A stretch of DNA of 64,000 bases from Clitoria ternatea. Lineage: Eukaryota > Streptophyta > Magnoliopsida > Fabales > Fabaceae. Positions 46,690 through 56,526 of the stretch are shown in pieces; positions within the stretch are counted from its first letter, which is position 1, and each line of letters starts with the position of its first letter. The stretch is from assembly GCA_037962975.1 (NCBI GenBank), contig CM075670.1, forward strand, positions 146,882,501 through 146,946,500, in the 5' to 3' direction. The notes below the pieces were generated by a model. It saw nothing but the letters and a program-made list of their open reading frames with translations. It did no database searches and was not told the DNA's origin. The translations under genes were made by a program, and so were the position numbers.

Positions 46690-48175
46690 TCTTTTCAAGA
46701 CTTATCATGAGTCTTTAATAGAGTCTAAACATCTTCAGCTTGATCTTCAATGATATGATCTGAAGGGCGATAGGTTTTGAACTTTCATTCCCTTGGTTTC
46801 CCAGGTTCAGGCATAAGTTATTGTGGATTTAAGTCCTTTTCTTTATTATTTACTGGGTCTGATCGTCCAAGTTTAGTCTTTGGTTATTGCACACCTACAT
46901 CATCAATTTCTAGATCTGTCAATTTTTTGTCAGTTTTTGCAACTTCATCAAATCTTACATGCATTGATTCCTCAATAGTTTAAGTCCTTTTGTTAAAGAC
47001 TCGGTAAGATTTTGATGTCTTTGAGTACCCTATAAATATACCTTTGTCACACTTAGAGTAAAACTTTCCAAGTTGGTCTCTCGTGTTTGGGATATAGCAT
47101 GTGCACCTAAATGAATGAAAAAAATGAAATGTTGGGTTTCATTTCTTCCATAATTCATAAGGAGTCTAATTCAGTATGGGTCTGATAAAGATTCTATTCT
47201 AAATATAACAAGAAATGCTCATAGCTTTAGCCCAAAAATAGTTTGAAAGATCATTTTCATAAAGCATTGTTTTGGCCATCTATATCAAACTTTTGTTTTT
47301 CCTTTCCATAACACCATTTTGTTGAAGTGTTCTTGGAGAAGAAAACGTATCAGATATGCTAGTTTTGTTATAAAATTTTTCTAAAATTTTATTTTCAAAT
47401 TCTCTACCATGATCACTTCTTATTGTACCAATATAGATTCCTTTTTTAGATTGGATTTTGTTGTAGAAAATCTTAAATACTTGAACAGACTTATCTTTAT
47501 GGACTAGGGAATAGACCCATGTCATTCTTATGTAGTCATTAACTATAACAAAACCATATCTTTTTCTAGCAAGACTTTGAGTCTAAGATGGACCAAATAA
47601 ATCCAAATGTAACAATTCCAAAGTTTTGGTAGTTGAAACAACATCTTTGTTTTTAAAAAAGGTTTTTGTTGTTTTCCTTTTTGGCATGCTTCATAGGGGT
47701 GGGAGCTGTTAAATGAGATTCTTGGAATTCCCTTAACTAGCCTTTTTCTATTTAGTTTTAAAATATGTTTTAACATGCCCAAGCTTTTTATGTCAGACCT
47801 ATCTTTCCTCAGAGGTTGAGAATAGACATCTTACATTTTGACTATTCATCTCACCCAGAACAACCTTGTAAAGGTTGTTACATCTGTTTGCTGTAAAGAG
47901 AATCATCCCGTCATGGTTAATGATAGTACGCTTCTCTTTATGAAATGAGACTTTATAACTAGTATCATAAAATTGAGTTATGCTTAGTAGGTTATGTCTC
48001 AAACCTTCAACAAAGTAAACATTTTCAATAATGGGTGAAGGAGTATTACCTATCTTACCAGTATCTACAATACGTCCGGTCTAGTCTCCTATAAAAGTAA
48101 CTTTCCCACCTTCAAAAGGTTCTAGGTCTAGAAACATAGACTTTTTGCCTGTCATGTGATGTATGACACGCTATC
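46690..48175 (-). pseudogene. Degenerate copia pol fragment (protease, GAG-pre-integrase, integrase)
   Basis: On the minus strand, traces of a protease region near 48160-48020 are followed by LRHNLLSITQF (48000), a zinc-binding relic (EACQKGKQ near 47690) and the integrase core (DHGREFENKILEKF near 47420, SPRTLQQNGVMERKN near 47330). The stretch 47280-46690 is a worn post-integrase linker. Stops and frame changes occur throughout. It is a different copia family from elements 1 and 2 (TWVYSLVHKDKS). No LTR or RT of this element is seen. Confidence 0.85.
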
Positions 48176-49132
48176 CTTGTTGTGTAAAATAAAAGTTAAA
48201 TTAATATAGTACAAGGTAAGCAACCTTAGTTGTTTCTCGAGGACCTTAGTCAAATTAGTTACACTCAATTTATTTAACAAAAGAAAGGGCAGAGGGTTGT
48301 AGTTGGGATTAGAAAGGAACTAAATAATGAAAATGTGAAAAGTAAATTTATGAGTGTGTAATAAATCAAATTTAGAAACAACCAACCCAAGAAATTAATA
48401 AATCTTTAGTTAACTAATCATTGATCACAAGTATGATTAAATATAATTAATTTTTCAACCTTGAGTCACTTGGAATCCCTAAATGATTATATTCTAGAAA
48501 AACTTCTAGAATCAAATTAATAAACTAATAAGAATATTCAATTGATATATTCATATTAATTACTAAGATAACTTTAACTATGATTTGGTTGAGTTAAGAA
48601 GCTAAATAGAAATATCTTATTTAGTGACTTAATCTTTGTTCTCAAATTGATTATTGATTAACCAACCAATATCATATTAGATTATAAATTGTCCAATTGT
48701 ATACCAATTAGTTATACAATTAAATAATCTACTATCATAAGTGCTTGAGAGACAAAGAAAAGTAATTATCTTTAATCTAAGTATTAAGAGCAAGAACTCA
48801 AAGTTAACATAAAGAAAAATCAAATTCCTTGAGTTGATTTTAAAAGACTAAGCTTCCAAGATGATTTTTAACAATGAAAGATAAATTTAAATTAACTATT
48901 AATTTGATTATAAAAGTAAATAACAAATAATAAAATTAACTTAATTCATATTGAGAAAGGGAAATAAAGATCATATTTGAAGAATGGAATATAGAGCAAA
49001 GAAATAAAGTAAGAGAAAAAAGAACTAAAACTTAAGAAACTAAAACAAAAACATAGAAATGTAATAGAAACTTAAGCATGTATTTATTATGCATCTCTCT
49101 TGTGTATGCCTTACAACTTCAAGCACGCATTT
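48176..49132. other. A/T-rich non-coding stretch
   Basis: Rich in A and T, with no supportable ORF and no clear repeat. It forms the left flank of the Retand element. Its origin is not visible to me. Confidence 0.6.
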
Positions 49133-49137
49133 ATAGA

Positions 49138-49761
49138 TGATCTGGTCTAGATATCGGTGCATGGGAAATAGGTTAACTTCACCCGCTTTCTCCCATCTAC
49201 TAGTGTCACAGATGAACCTCCAGACTCGATACCCACATGAACCATCCTCCATACCGGTAATCCAGGTCATCACCAAGGCCCACCGAAAAGTAACCTGTAA
49301 CAGCTGACAAATAGTACAAGGTACAGCTATGGGGAGCAGCATTTGTGAGAGATGTAGGGGCACCCACGTCGTGTGTCATATCCTCATAGAATCATATTGA
49401 CACAATGTACGGACTGTCCCACAGGCCTAAGGGATTCTTACGTTCCTTGCATGTATATAAATACCAAGGGTTTCCCAACAATGGTATGTTTTCTTCATTC
49501 ATTAACTTATGCTTAAAAATTGCTTCCTTGATTGCTTACTAACTTAAGCGTCAGAGTGTCTTTGCAGGTGGTACCATCTTTCGCCCCTCAACGTGAAAGC
49601 TTGGTGTGAAGAATCTCAGGGACTCCAAGTCCTTTATCTCCCCACTAGGGGAAAGGCTACAATACCAGATCCTTACTGGACTAGTGTATAAACCATTAAG
49701 AGAAGAGAATATCTGTGGCTGGTCCCACATCGGATCCTTGACCCTGGTTTAGACTAGTTCA
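49138..49761 (+). repeat. 5' LTR of the Retand element
   Basis: It starts TGATCTGGTCTAG and ends GACTAGTTCA. It pairs with 60321-60947. A TATA-like stretch TATATAAATACC lies near 49454. Five bases before it (ATAGA) resemble those after the 3' LTR. Confidence 0.9.
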
Positions 49762-49783
49762 TTGGCATGCCCAGCGAGACTCG
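49762..49783 (+). other. Candidate primer-binding site of the Retand element
   Basis: TTGGCATGCCCAGCGAGACT follows the LTR end directly, where a primer site is expected. I do not assign it to a tRNA. Confidence 0.6.
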
Positions 49784-49823
49784 ATAGATTCATTCCTATT
49801 TATGCAGAAGTCTTGAAGCATTG

Positions 49824-51112
49824 ATGGAGAGAAATATGAGGGACCTTCATGAGGGGCATGTTGAGGACGTCACGCCCTTGGCCAACAAGTGCTTAGTCTT
49901 CGAATCCTCTGAAGAAAGCTCTCAGAGAATGATGCCCGCAGGGATGCCTGACCCTCACTATGAAATTATTAAGCAACTGAGGGAGAGGTTGGCTGAGTTG
50001 AAGAAAGATAGGAAATACATTGTGGAGAAGGCAGTTTCTCAACTAGAGTAGACCTATAAGGCCTCAGCAAGGGAGAAGTCTCATACCCTTCAATATTCAA
50101 GATTCCTATATACGAGGAGACAAATCAGTCTTAAGATTCTGGGGAGCGAGTTGGAACCAGAAGGAAGGAACTAGTTATGATAGCTTTGGGGACTTATAGA
50201 CTTAGTGTCCCATTTTCCAGAAGGATGATGAGTATGCCCATCCCCAGGCACTTGTAGACAACGCAGCCCCTTTCCATAGGGAGGTACTCCGGTGAGACTG
50301 ATCCAAGTAAGCATTTGGATGCTTACACTTATGAGGCGATGTTCCTAGGGGTTGAATAAGATGTGATGTGTCGTATGTTCCCCGGTACCCTAACTAGAGA
50401 AGCCCTTAGCTGGTTCAAGGGATTGCCGATGGGATTGATTGATTCTTGGAAGGATATGGCAATGGCCTTCAGTGACCACTTCATCATCTCCAGAGACGTT
50501 CCCAAAACATCGCATACATTCACGTAGATAAGACAAGGAGAGGGCGAGTCTTTGAAAGATTTTTTGAAAAGATTCTACAAAGAGGCAGCAATGGTTCCTA
50601 ACCTCGTTGAGGCTATCCAGCTGCATATCATCATAGAAACCCTATAACCAAAATCCCTATTTGCTTTTTCCCTGGAAAAGAACCCACTGACCTCTTTTGA
50701 GGAATTTCGTAAAAAGGTGTTAAAGTATGTTGGTATCGAGATGCATCTCGAAGCCACGAAGGTGAAAGTAAAGCCAGCACCCCCAGCACCACTCGCGCCA
50801 AGGGAGAAGCCTAGGCTAGAGAAGCCTTTTCGAAGGGAGAAATTTAGGGACCAACTACCACAAAGACCGAAAGGACGAGTCTCAGCCTTTGGTCATTACA
50901 TACCTTTAAACACACAACCCTCGTAGATCTTGAGAGAAGTAGGTTGGCCAATGTTCAGTGTGTATGGAATCCAGAGACTGGCCCCGGTAAAGAGATCGGG
51001 AAATCCACACAAGTATTGTGATTTCCCTAAGCAGATAGGACATTCTATTGAAGAATGTAGGTCTCTGAAGCATACTATTGAAACCCTAATCCGTGAAGGA
51101 AAGCTAAAGTAA
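49824..51112 (+). pseudogene. Retand gag
   Basis: The ATG at 49824 begins a coiled N-terminal stretch (YEIIKQLRERLAELKKDRKY) that ends at 50051. After a break the retrotransposon gag domain is visible at 50290-50720 (DPSKHLDAYTYEAMFLG, TLTREALSWFKGLPMG, GEGESLKDFLKRFYKEAA) with stops near 50356, 50526 and 50646. A proline/lysine stretch and a zinc-knuckle-like end (YCDFPKQIGHSIEECRSLK, near 51015-51070) follow. The knuckle has only part of the usual cysteine pattern. The product would be the capsid protein. Confidence 0.87.
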
Positions 51113-51439
51113 TACCTCTTTATTGAGAGGTCACTTGTTGAGCCAGATCGGATGGAGAAGAAGAGTTATGACCACGATGAGGATGATGATAATAGCCAGG
51201 GTCCGGTAAAAAGGTCCACTACAATAGAGAAATAGAAGGGTGTCGCAATTACTGAAGTTGCACAGGAGGAAAAGGCACCCACTCAACAACAAAATGGATG
51301 GTGTGAGGTCATAGACATGATCGTTAGGGGATTTGCTAGAGGAGGTGTATCGATCCAGGCTCAAAAGAATCACCATAATAATTCTTTCCGTTTAGGGAAA
51401 GCCCCAAGATAACCGCCCATTTTCGTGACAGTGTGTAGG

Positions 51440-51900
51440 CCTCGTTGATCTTTTTCTTTGACGAAGACTTTGGCCTCACTATTCCAGGAAGAGATGACAC
51501 AGTGGTCATCATTGCTGTCATAACAAACAAGGATGTTAAGTGAATCCTTATGGATCAGGGGAGCTCTTATGATGTTTTTTTTATAATGATTTTAAGAAAA
51601 TAAGCTTTAATGATTCTGATCTTTAGCCTTATACACAAGAACTAACAACTTTTAATGGGGCCGAGTAGCCAACGAAGGGATATCTTGATACCCTAGTGTC
51701 TTTTGAGGGCAAGCCAGGAGTGAGGACTATCAAATCCAGGGTTTTGGTGATTGATGTTGAGCCCCCATACAATGGGATTATAGGCCGGCCTACGCTGAAT
51801 CCTATGGAGGCTATAGTATCCATACCACACCTCCTCATCAAGTTCATTAATAAGGACAACAACGTTTCATCTATCTGGGGTGACCAGGAGATGGCTAACT
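51440..51900 (+). pseudogene. Retand aspartic protease
   Basis: DDTVVIIAVITNKDVK and the catalytic-site form MDQGSSYDVFF are read near 51495-51580, with a stop before ILMDQG. The later part (51696-51900) has GKPGVRTIKSRVLVIDVE and NGIIGRPTLNPMEAI, the usual second motif. The spacing is normal for Tat elements. Frame changes near 51590 and 51670 break it. Confidence 0.82.
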
Positions 51901-52139
51901 ATTGCTATAACTTGAGCCTTAATATGGTGAAGCTGGAAGCAATCAATAAAAAGAGAAAGTTAAATAACGGAGGGGCTACCCCAGGGTCTGTCAATCTGAT
52001 TGACCTAGATCCCAGAGTTGAACTTAAGATTGACCCTTCGAATCCATCTAAGCCAAAGCCGGCTGAAGGCTCTAGAGATGTGGTATTGGATGATACCCCA
52101 GAGAAAACTACGTATATCAATGATAGCCTGGAGGCTAGT

Positions 52140-53015
52140 ATGGAGCAACAGTTACCTGCGTTGCTTAAGGAGTTCAAAGATCTTTTCGTATGGACAGTTG
52201 TCGATATGACAGGGATGGATCCTAACTTCTATTGCCATAAACTCTGAGAAGCAGACCGGTAGCCCAAAAGAAAAGGAGATTGGGCCCTGAGAAGCAGAAG
52301 GCTGCCTGTGAATAGACGGATGAGCTTCTAAAGGCAGGTTTCATGAGAGAGATCCGGTATTCATCTTGGCTTTCCAATATGGTGATGGTGCAGAAAGTCA
52401 ATGGGAAATGGAGAATGTGAACAGATTATGCGGACTTAAACCGTTGCTGCCCAAAGGACCCTTATCCTTTGCCTAACATAGACAGAATGGTTGATCACTC
52501 ATCTGGCTACTAGTTCTTATCTTTCATTGATGCTTATTTGGGGTATAACCAAATTTCAATATGGGAAAAGGACCAAGAGAAGACTACATTTTTCAATGGT
52601 CGGGGTGTGTTCTGTTACACTGTCATGCCCCTCAGTTTGAAAAACGCTGGTGCCACATACATAAGATAAACAATGTCTTTGAGGGTATACACACTAAGCT
52701 GGTAGAGGTGTACATCGACGATATGATTACAATGACCCTAGCTAGGGGTGACCACGTGGAGGATTTACATAGTGTTTTCTCATCATTAAGGCAGTTCAAC
52801 ATGTGTTTGAATTCACTCAAATGTACTTTTATAGTGCTCGTTGAAAGATTCTTGGGTTTTATATTGACCCAGCGTGGTATTGAGGCAAATCTGGACAAAT
52901 GTCTAGTTATTAGGGAGCTATAGAGCCCGAAGAACCTTTGTGAGGTTTAGTCATTGAATGGGAAAATCACCGTCCTGGCGTGATTCATGCCTAAGATGGC
53001 CCATCGATCGCTCCC
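52140..53015 (+). pseudogene. Retand reverse transcriptase
   Basis: It begins with LLKEFKDLFVWTVVDMTGMD near 52155-52220. The fingers follow (AGFMREIRYSSWLSNMVMV near 52335), then DLNRCCPKDPYPLPNID near 52435-52485 and FIDAYLGYNQI near 52520. The active site is YIDDM at 52711-52725, and the thumb is FLGFILTQRGIEANLDKC near 52850. Stops occur near 52245, 52308, 52420, 52510 and 52923, with frame changes near 52560 and 52620. It belongs between protease and RNase H. Confidence 0.88.
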
Positions 53016-53019
53016 TTTA

Positions 53020-53340
53020 TACAAAATTTTGAAGAAATCCAAGAAGTTTGAGTGGGGGTAGGAGCAAGAGCAAGCTTTTCAAAAGCTGAAGGAGGTGCTG
53101 TCAAGACCTCTATTTTGATGAAACCTAACCATAGACAATGGATCATTTTTTACTTGGCTATTTCAAATGATGCTTTATGGGTAGCCCTGGTGAAGGAGAC
53201 ACTAGAGGATCAGAGGCTAGTGTACTTTACTGGCAAGACGTTACAAAGAGCTGAGGGCTGGTATCAGAAGATAGAGAAAGCCATTTTGTAAGTTATTTAG
53301 GCCTCTTGATGCCTCAGGCCATATTTTCATGCATACCCCA
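53020..53340 (+). pseudogene. Retand first RNase H
   Basis: The frame reads FYLAISNDALWVALVKE near 53150 (the place of the first acidic residue holds an altered residue) and VYFTGKTLQRAEGWYQKIEK near 53220. It ends at a stop near 53290. The domain lies directly after RT, as in other gypsy elements, and is broken. Confidence 0.82.
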
Positions 53341-53342
53341 TT

Positions 53343-53960
53343 GTGGTGAGGACGGATCTCCCACTTCACTCAATATTGAGCAAGCCAGACCTTGTAGGAA
53401 GAATAATTAAGTGGTCAGTGGAGTTGTCAGAGTTTGACATATCTTACGAGCCTCATGGAGTGATTAAGGCTCAAGTGTTGGCATATTTCATGGTAGAGAT
53501 GATAAGAATGGATCCTACTATATCTCATTCCTATTGGACAGTGTACGTGGATGGTTCCTCAAATGGTAAAGGAAGCGGAGCTGGTGTGGTTGTTGAGAGC
53601 GACAATGGGGTACATTTGGAAATTTCCTTACGCTTCAACTTCAAAATGTCTAATAACCAAGCAGAATATGAAGCTTGTCTAGCTGGTTTGAGAGTGGTGT
53701 TGGTCATAGGAGCTACCATAGTGACTCTTTGCAGTGATTCACAGTTGGTGATTTCGTACATTTGATGGGAGTATAAGGCTAGGGAGCCTTAGCTCCAATC
53801 GTACTTAAGTTGTATCAACGAGTTAAAGGAACATTTTTTGTTAGTGGAATTCAAACATGTCCCAAGGAAAGAAAACACGAGAGCGGATATACTCTCGAGG
53901 TTGGTAAGCATAAAACAGGTTAGGAGTATGACCATGGTGTTCTAGAGCACCTTGACAGCT
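53343..53960 (+). pseudogene. Retand archaeal-type RNase H
   Basis: After a linker (LPLHSILSKPDLVGRIIKW) the domain shows YVDGSSNGKGSGAGVVVES (first aspartate, near 53545), NNQAEYEACLAGLRVVL (glutamate, near 53655) and CSDSQLVISYI (next aspartate, near 53735). A stop near 53763 follows, then NTRADILSRL near 53875 with the last acidic position. This second RNase H is the mark of the Tat lineage. Confidence 0.88.
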
Positions 53961-54149
53961 CTTAGCATCCCTCAAACACCCACATACTTTGCCATTACTT
54001 CCCGTGCTTACAACGAAGACTCATGGGTAGTCTCTTTTATCCGATATATGGTGAGTGGGCAGCTACCCACAGATTAAGTTGAGAGGAAGAGAGTCCGGAG
54101 GGAGCTGTCCTATTTTACAATAGTGGATAGAGTTTTATTCAGGAGGGGT

Positions 54150-55258
54150 CTCTCTATACCTTACCTTTATTGTCTAAACAAAAATGAGGTTCAGGAAGTA
54201 ATGGAAGAGGTCCATGAAGGACAATGCGGGCATCAGTCAGGGGAACAATGTTTAATGAGGAAGATTTGGAGAGTTGGTTATTAGTGGCCCATAATGAAGA
54301 AGGATTCTGCTGAATATGTAAAGAAGTGTGATCCTTGTCAAAGGTTATATAACCTTCTTCATACACCAGTAGAGGAATTATCTAATTCCGTCGTGCCTTG
54401 TCCATTTTTCCAGTGGGGGTTGGATACCCTGGGTCCTTTACCTACAGCTCCCGGAGGCATTAAATACCTCATAATTGGAGTGGACTATTTAACAAATTGA
54501 TTCAGGCAAAGCAAGTAGTTCATATCAGGTCAGCCTAAACTAGGCTCTTCATTTATGAGGACATTATAGCAAGATTCGGTGTACCATCTCGGATCGTCAC
54601 AGATAACGACACTAAATTCACTATTAGGAAGTTCACAGAGATGTTGGAGGGGCTAGCCATAGTGCAAGTTTTCTCTTCTATGGAACACCCCCAAACTAAT
54701 GGCCAGCTTGAGGTAGCAAATAGAGAGGTATTGAAGGGCCTCAAGAAGTACCTGGGGGAGGCCAAGGGTGATTGGACTAATCAGTTGTGTCACGTCCTAT
54801 GGGCATTACATACAACTCCTCACTCCTCAATGAATGAATCCTCATACCGTCTTACGTATGGCATGGAGGCTATGATACCAGTGGAGCTTCAAACGTCTTT
54901 AGCGAGGATATAACATTTATGTACGCGGGATAATGATTCTCGTTTAACTTCAGAGCTTGATGTAATACAGGACCTTATAGAGGAAGCTTATATACGAGAT
55001 CAGGTAGTGAAAGCAAGAGCAACTCTCCGGTATAACAAGCGTGTCTTGTATAGAACCTTCGGGGTAGGAGATATGGTGTTGAGAAAGGTTAGTATTAGGA
55101 ACAAATTCACGCATCAGGGAAGGTTGTCACCTACGCGGGAAGGCCCCTATCGCATTACCGAGGTTGCAGGTAAAGGGTCATATCGGCTCAAAAACCTTAA
55201 TTGCATACCTATTTGCAACAAATGGAATGTTCAGAACCTAAGAATGAATTACAACTAG
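54150..55258 (+). pseudogene. Retand integrase
   Basis: The zinc-binding part is at 54210-54350 (HEGQCGHQSG and CDPCQRL). The core shows the first aspartate in WGLDTLGPLP (near 54420), the second in RIVTDNDTKFT (near 54600) and the glutamate in GQLEVANREVLKGL (near 54712). A frame change lies between 54500 and 54570. After PHSSMNESSYRLTYGMEAMIP (54820-54880) there is a stop near 54912, then the C-terminal part (GDMVLRKVS, GRLSPTREGPYRITEVAGKG) ends at 55258. All three acidic residues are present, but the frame is broken. Confidence 0.9.
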
Positions 55259-56526
55259 TTGGTAAGTCGGCATGTACTCTTTTTCCTAACTTGAGCCTTT
55301 TCCCATTGGGCTTTTCTCAAGAAGGTTTTAATGAGGCATGTCCTAACTTAGCAGCCTTTGTATAAATACTTCTAATGAGAATAAGTTGTATCTCTCCCTA
55401 TTCTCTCTCACCTAGTCTCAATTACCTGTTCTGTAATTGACAATTTGGCCTTGTGAAGAACGTGGAAAATAGTCTTTTGGACGACATAGTCTTAATTACC
55501 CATTCTGTAATTGATGACATAACTCCACGAGAGATACCCCAATTACCCATTCTATAATTGGATACTTGACCCCAACGAGTGGTGCAAGTAGACTCTTGGT
55601 CTTAGTTACCTATTTTGTAACTAATGACTTAGCCTTCTGGATGGCATATTCTCAATTACCCATTCTGTAATTGACGACATAACTCAACGAGAGGCGCCCT
55701 AATTACCCATTCTGTAATTGGCTACTTGACCTTAAAGAGTGGTGTAAGTAGACTCTTGGTCTTAGTTACCTATTCTATAACTAACGACTTAGCCCTCTGG
55801 ACGACATAGTCTTAATTACCCACTCTCTAATTGACGACATAACTCTACAAGAGGCGCCCCAATTACCCATTCTGTAATTGGCTACTTGGCCTTAATGAGT
55901 GGTGCAAGTAGAGTCTTAGTCTTATTTACCTATTCTATAACTAATGACTTTGCCCTCTGGATGACATAGTCTCAATTACCCATTCTTTAATTGACGACAT
56001 AACTCTACGAGAGGCACCTCAATTACCCAATCTGTAATTGGCTATGTGGCCTCAACGAGTGGCGAGGTTAGTGCTTTATCAAAACCATACCGTGCTCCAA
56101 TGAGCGATGCAAGTAGAATCTAGGTCTTAGTTACCTATTTCGTAACTAACGACTTGGTCTTATGAACGACATGGCCCCAATTACTAGTCTTGTAATTGAT
56201 GGCTTGGAAAGGCATGGCCCAGTTCAAGGGCTTAACACTGGTTAACCAATTCACCTATTCTGTGAAACAAACCTGTATAATGCAAGTAAACAGCTATGCC
56301 AGAATTAATGGAAGGCTTAGAGCAAACAACACATGAAATCAAGGCCCTTACGAAACGAGATACAAGGTAAATAGTATACTGATGTTATAGCAACGATATG
56401 AAGACAAGCATAAACTAATAAAGATACATCCTGGCCGAAGGGATACGTATATTCAAAAAACATATTTAGTCAAAAACAGGAGCTGATCCCAAAACACAAT
56501 GAATGCAATAAAAGTAAAAAATACAG
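55259..56526. other. Non-coding interval between pol and the antisense ORF
   Basis: Between the end of integrase and the end of the antisense ORF. No gene is supportable. The centre is the stem-loop array; the rest is unremarkable. Confidence 0.8.
55419..56266. repeat. Array of about 15 stem-loops in a 160-bp tandem repeat
   Basis: Stems CAATTAC/GTAATTG, CCAATTAC/GTAATTGG and TTAGTTAC/GTAACTAA enclose a 7-nt loop, mostly CCATTCT or CTATTCT. Loop centres fall near 55429, 55503, 55550, 55613, 55663, 55710, 55773, 55823, 55870, 55933, 55983, 56030, 56138, 56188 and 56258. Spacing repeats as 47, 63 and 50 bases, a 160-base unit, until about 56030. The last loop uses TTCAC/GTGAA. Some stems carry one mismatch. 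Confidence 0.92.

Noticed and set aside
50329..50757. Minus-strand frames of 60-78 residues
   Set aside because: The plus strand shows the clear retrotransposon gag domain across this stretch.
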